Origin: Nelumbo lutea
Lineage: Eukaryota > Streptophyta > Magnoliopsida > Proteales > Nelumbonaceae
Length of the DNA: 64,000 bases
Reading direction: 5' to 3'
NCBI GenBank assembly: GCA_022828595.1
Contig: JAKGHH010000005.1
Span: 59,391,655 to 59,455,654 of the forward strand
Each line of letters opens with the position of its first letter. Within the stretch, counting starts at the first letter, position 1. The position numbers and the translations under genes were made by a program. The notes beneath the pieces are model-generated. The model made no database searches and was not told the origin of the DNA. It was given only the letters and a program-made list of their open reading frames with translations. Positions 61,258 to 64,000 of the stretch are shown here, piece after piece.

Positions 61258-62700
61258 ACAACAAATAGAACATAAAACTCTTTTTGTTATGAGTCACAGA
61301 ATGTTGGGGTTTGATACTTGTTCATTTATTTTTTTTTTAATTTTTGAAACATCACAAGTTCCTATTGAAAGATGAATAAACGAATTGACTCAAAATAATT
61401 AGCAAACTGTAGTCGTAGTGATCAAATATTCAAATGCAGATGCAGTGGGTATAGTAATGAAATTTCCATCAGAAGTCAAATTTGGTTCTCCTTCATCTAC
61501 AAGTATTTGATTAATGCAAGTGCTAAGTGGAGAATTGAATTCTAATACTTCTTTTGATTTAAATAAGCAGCGTGATCTTCTTTGTACATATTTGGACTAA
61601 ATAATATCCCGAGGTCGATTCTCCTGCCAAAAGCATTTTTAACGCACTATTTTTTTAATTAATTAGTAGGACCTTGCTAATTAAAAATTTAAGATTACTC
61701 GGATTAATCGAAGTGACCCTTCATAGTTAGATAATAAATCTCTCTCTCTCTCCCCTATGCATGACTAAAAACTTGGACTGGAATGTCGCAAGTTTCCTAG
61801 GCATTTGGATCCGTCACATGAACTCACATGGGCACCGTATCACACTAGAAGAATCCTCTTTATTCACTATTATTCTATTGAAGCTTTTGTTTACATGACA
61901 CATCTCAAGAAACGTGATGATGGCTATATGCCTATACAACTCTAGGCTGTGTTTGGTTTGAAGGGAAAAAAATAGGAAAAAGAAGGAAAATGTAGAAAAA
62001 CCTTTACAAACCTTGAATAGGCTTCCCTATGTTTCCCTTCCTTTCCCTACCCTTTCCTTCAAAGCAAACATAGCCTTAGTGAATGATGATCGCGGTCTTA
62101 CTTGGATTGGGGTAGGTAAAACTGGACAAGGACCAATCAGATGTCCAAAACGCAAGGGCCCAAGTCGGTCTCTCTTTTGGTTTCTTTTTTGTTTTCCCGT
62201 TCTTCTTTTGGTAGACATCTCTCTTTTTTTTTTTTCCTTCTCCTAACCATCGTGATTGCTACTTCCGTCTCTGGCATGATAACCAGGCAAACGAGAAAAT
62301 AACCCCACCGTAGACAAGTAGACAACCAATTCAACTTTATTGAAAGAAACATTCTCTCTTCCGGTGGCCAGTGCATTGCCCTGTATCGTTTCACCCAGAT
62401 TGTTTGCAAACTATGCCTTCCCAGATGTAATTTCAACTGGGTTGACACATTTCTAAACAGAATTCAATGAGCTCACCAAAGAATAGTCATATCGTTTAAA
62501 ACCAAAGATATATCACTCATAAACCAACAACTGTGATCTCAAAGCATGTTCCCAGAACAGATGACTGGATGTATAAGAAACAAAAACAAAAGTAAGGGAG
62601 CCAAAAAAGAATGTGAATTCATGGATCCAGTTCTAAACCAAGTATAGACTCTAATACTAATAGCAAAACCAACCCACCCCAGACATCAAAAAACATTCCC
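61258..62700. other. DNA between the two candidate last exons
   Basis: Contains the MITE at 61942-62079 and, on the minus strand, AATAAA at 62342-62337, a possible polyadenylation signal for the upstream gene. No cysteine-rich exon is visible. Confidence 0.5.
61942..62079. repeat. Palindromic GAAGGAAAA MITE, copy 3
   Basis: The ends CTAGGCTGTGTTTGGTTTG and, inverted, CTAAGGCTATGTTTGCTTTG pair, followed by GAAGG(G/A)AAA on both arms. The core has ACCTTTACAAACCTTG. About 138 bp. Confidence 0.82.
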
Positions 62701-62739
62701 CCCTCCCTCCATCAAAATGTCTATAAAGTAAAAGAGATT

Positions 62740-63983
62740 TCAGAAATAGGCAATCAGTAGGCCAACAAAGAGAGTCGTAAAAGAAACCGGGACCGCGGAG
62801 GCACCAGATTGTCCTGGAGCTGGGGCACCCGGGTTGGAGGCCTGAGGTGATGTGGCAGGGGTCTCAGTGACTGGTAATGAAGATGATGGAGACGGCGACG
62901 ATGGAGATGGCGCTGCTTTCGGTGATTTTGGAGATGGTGATGGAGTCTTTGGCGAGTTCGCTGCAACACATTCCAAACAAATTATAATTACAAAAGCTTC
63001 TGTTTGTGATTTGTGATTTGTGATTCGTGAATGGTGAATACAGATAATTAAGCAGTAAGTCAATTCAAGGCAGAGGAAGACAGGTTTAAGTTCTATCAAT
63101 AAAACACTTTTAAGTTCCAATAACAAATAAAATAAATAATATTTTGAACAAGAATAGAAAAACAGAAGAAAGAGAACCATCACAATGCAAAAAATCTTAC
63201 TATTACAACTAGTTCGATATTCCCATCAGATTAGATTAAATATTCTCTAAATTTTCTATTTTAAATTAAAGGGAAACATTCTTGGGCTTTTTTATGCTTC
63301 ACATACCAGAATACCAACATTGAAGAGTCCCATTTTATAATAATAAATAAAAAAATAAACCTTGCTCAATGTAATATACAATCAGAATCAAAACATACCA
63401 GGAGCAGGGCTAGGAGCACCACCGGGCACTGCAAGACGAGAAAAGAAACCATAATCAATCATGAAAACCCAAATCCAGAAAAAAACAATTAGTACTACCA
63501 ATACTAATCAGATTTTGCCCAGATCAACAGAACAAAAAAAAAAAAAAGTAATAGTAATAAATAATGGAAAAGAAAAACAGAAGGAAAAAGAGGCAAAACT
63601 AAGAAAAAACAGATCTAAAAGACAAAATAGGTAGGGGTTAGATCATATGACTTACGGCCACAATTGCTGATAGGAGGAGTAGAGACCCCACATGCAGCAG
63701 GAAGCCCCACGGCTTTGGTCTGATTGAGAGTAACACCAAACTGGGCACTGTTCTTGAAGGCTTCACAAAGACATTCTTGGTTGGTCTTCAAGACCGTCTT
63801 CAGTCCACTGCAACACGACCCCTGTGGCTTAGAGATCGTGCTCCCATTACTCACATACGACAAACAATCGGCCAAGTTGAAGATGACAGTAGAACAGTCG
63901 GCCGACGGTGGAGACGTGCAGTTGACAAATCCAATGGCAGCCGAGACCGCCAAAACAAAAAGGACAACGGATACCTTCACCAT
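62740..63983 (-). CDS. GPI-anchored non-specific lipid transfer protein (LTPG-type)
   Basis: This is predicted to be secreted and tethered to the outer plasma membrane, where such proteins bind and move lipids, for example cuticular ones. Exons 63983-63656, 63428-63399 (30 nt) and 62960-62740 join in frame to 192 aa. The N-terminal 20-22 residues ([17 protein letters not shown]) are a signal peptide. The domain that follows shows the complete eight-cysteine pattern C-C-CC-CXC-C-C (ADC, ADC, SCC, CLC, AAC, SNC) between about residues 29 and 109. Exon 3 adds a Pro/Ser/Ala-rich, arabinogalactan-like linker and a hydrophobic C-terminus ([14 protein letters not shown]) after small residues, typical for GPI attachment. 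Only 17 bases upstream of the ATG are in the window. The donors are GTAAGT and GTATGT. Confidence 0.92.
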
Positions 63984-64000
63984 CTTTACACAAACAGAGA

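Overview
The window is nuclear DNA of a flowering plant. The evidence is GT-AG introns averaging a few hundred bases, two plant housekeeping genes with plant-type exon layouts, LTR retrotransposons of plant lineages, and a dense population of small inverted-repeat elements in AT-rich intergenic DNA. The acetyl-CoA carboxylase is the long multidomain type without a visible transit peptide. I cannot name the species.

Layout. (1) 1-3957: a decayed Ty1/copia element, cut by the left window edge and lacking gag. It lies in antisense orientation in what appears to be intron 15 of the next gene. (2) 4266-9951, minus strand: the first 15 coding exons (653 codons, the biotin carboxylase half) of a homomeric acetyl-CoA carboxylase, plus a probable 5'-UTR intron up to 10612. 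The rest of the gene lies left of the window. (3) 10.6-30.1 kb: no gene found. It holds nested hAT-like, Mutator-like and foldback MITEs, tandem repeats and AT-rich DNA. (4) 30110-40709: a complete 10.6-kb Ty3/gypsy element of the Tat type with 5-bp target duplication, two 876/877-bp LTRs, gag-pol with two RNase H domains, and a separate antisense gene with its own TATA box and two small introns. (5) 40.7-53.4 kb: MITEs, a LINE remnant and tandem repeats. (6) 53569-56136, plus strand: an intact nine-exon inositol-3-phosphate synthase gene (510 aa). (7) 56.2-60.9 kb: no gene; repeats only. (8) 60949-63983, minus strand: a GPI-anchored lipid transfer protein gene of three exons, and a fourth exon downstream that could be an alternative last exon.

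The three host genes serve unrelated functions: malonyl-CoA supply for fatty-acid elongation, inositol synthesis, and a cell-surface lipid carrier. There is no sign that they work as a unit. The main biology beyond them is transposon history. Most stop codons in the two LTR elements can be read as C-to-T or G-to-A changes, and the Tat LTRs differ by about 55 transitions against 4 transversions (hand count), which fits long-term cytosine methylation. The points I would check first are the antisense gene inside the Tat element, the hairpin-forming 40-bp repeats in its LTRs, the two phase-compatible last exons of the lipid transfer protein gene, and the GC-AG intron of the carboxylase that seems to host the copia element.
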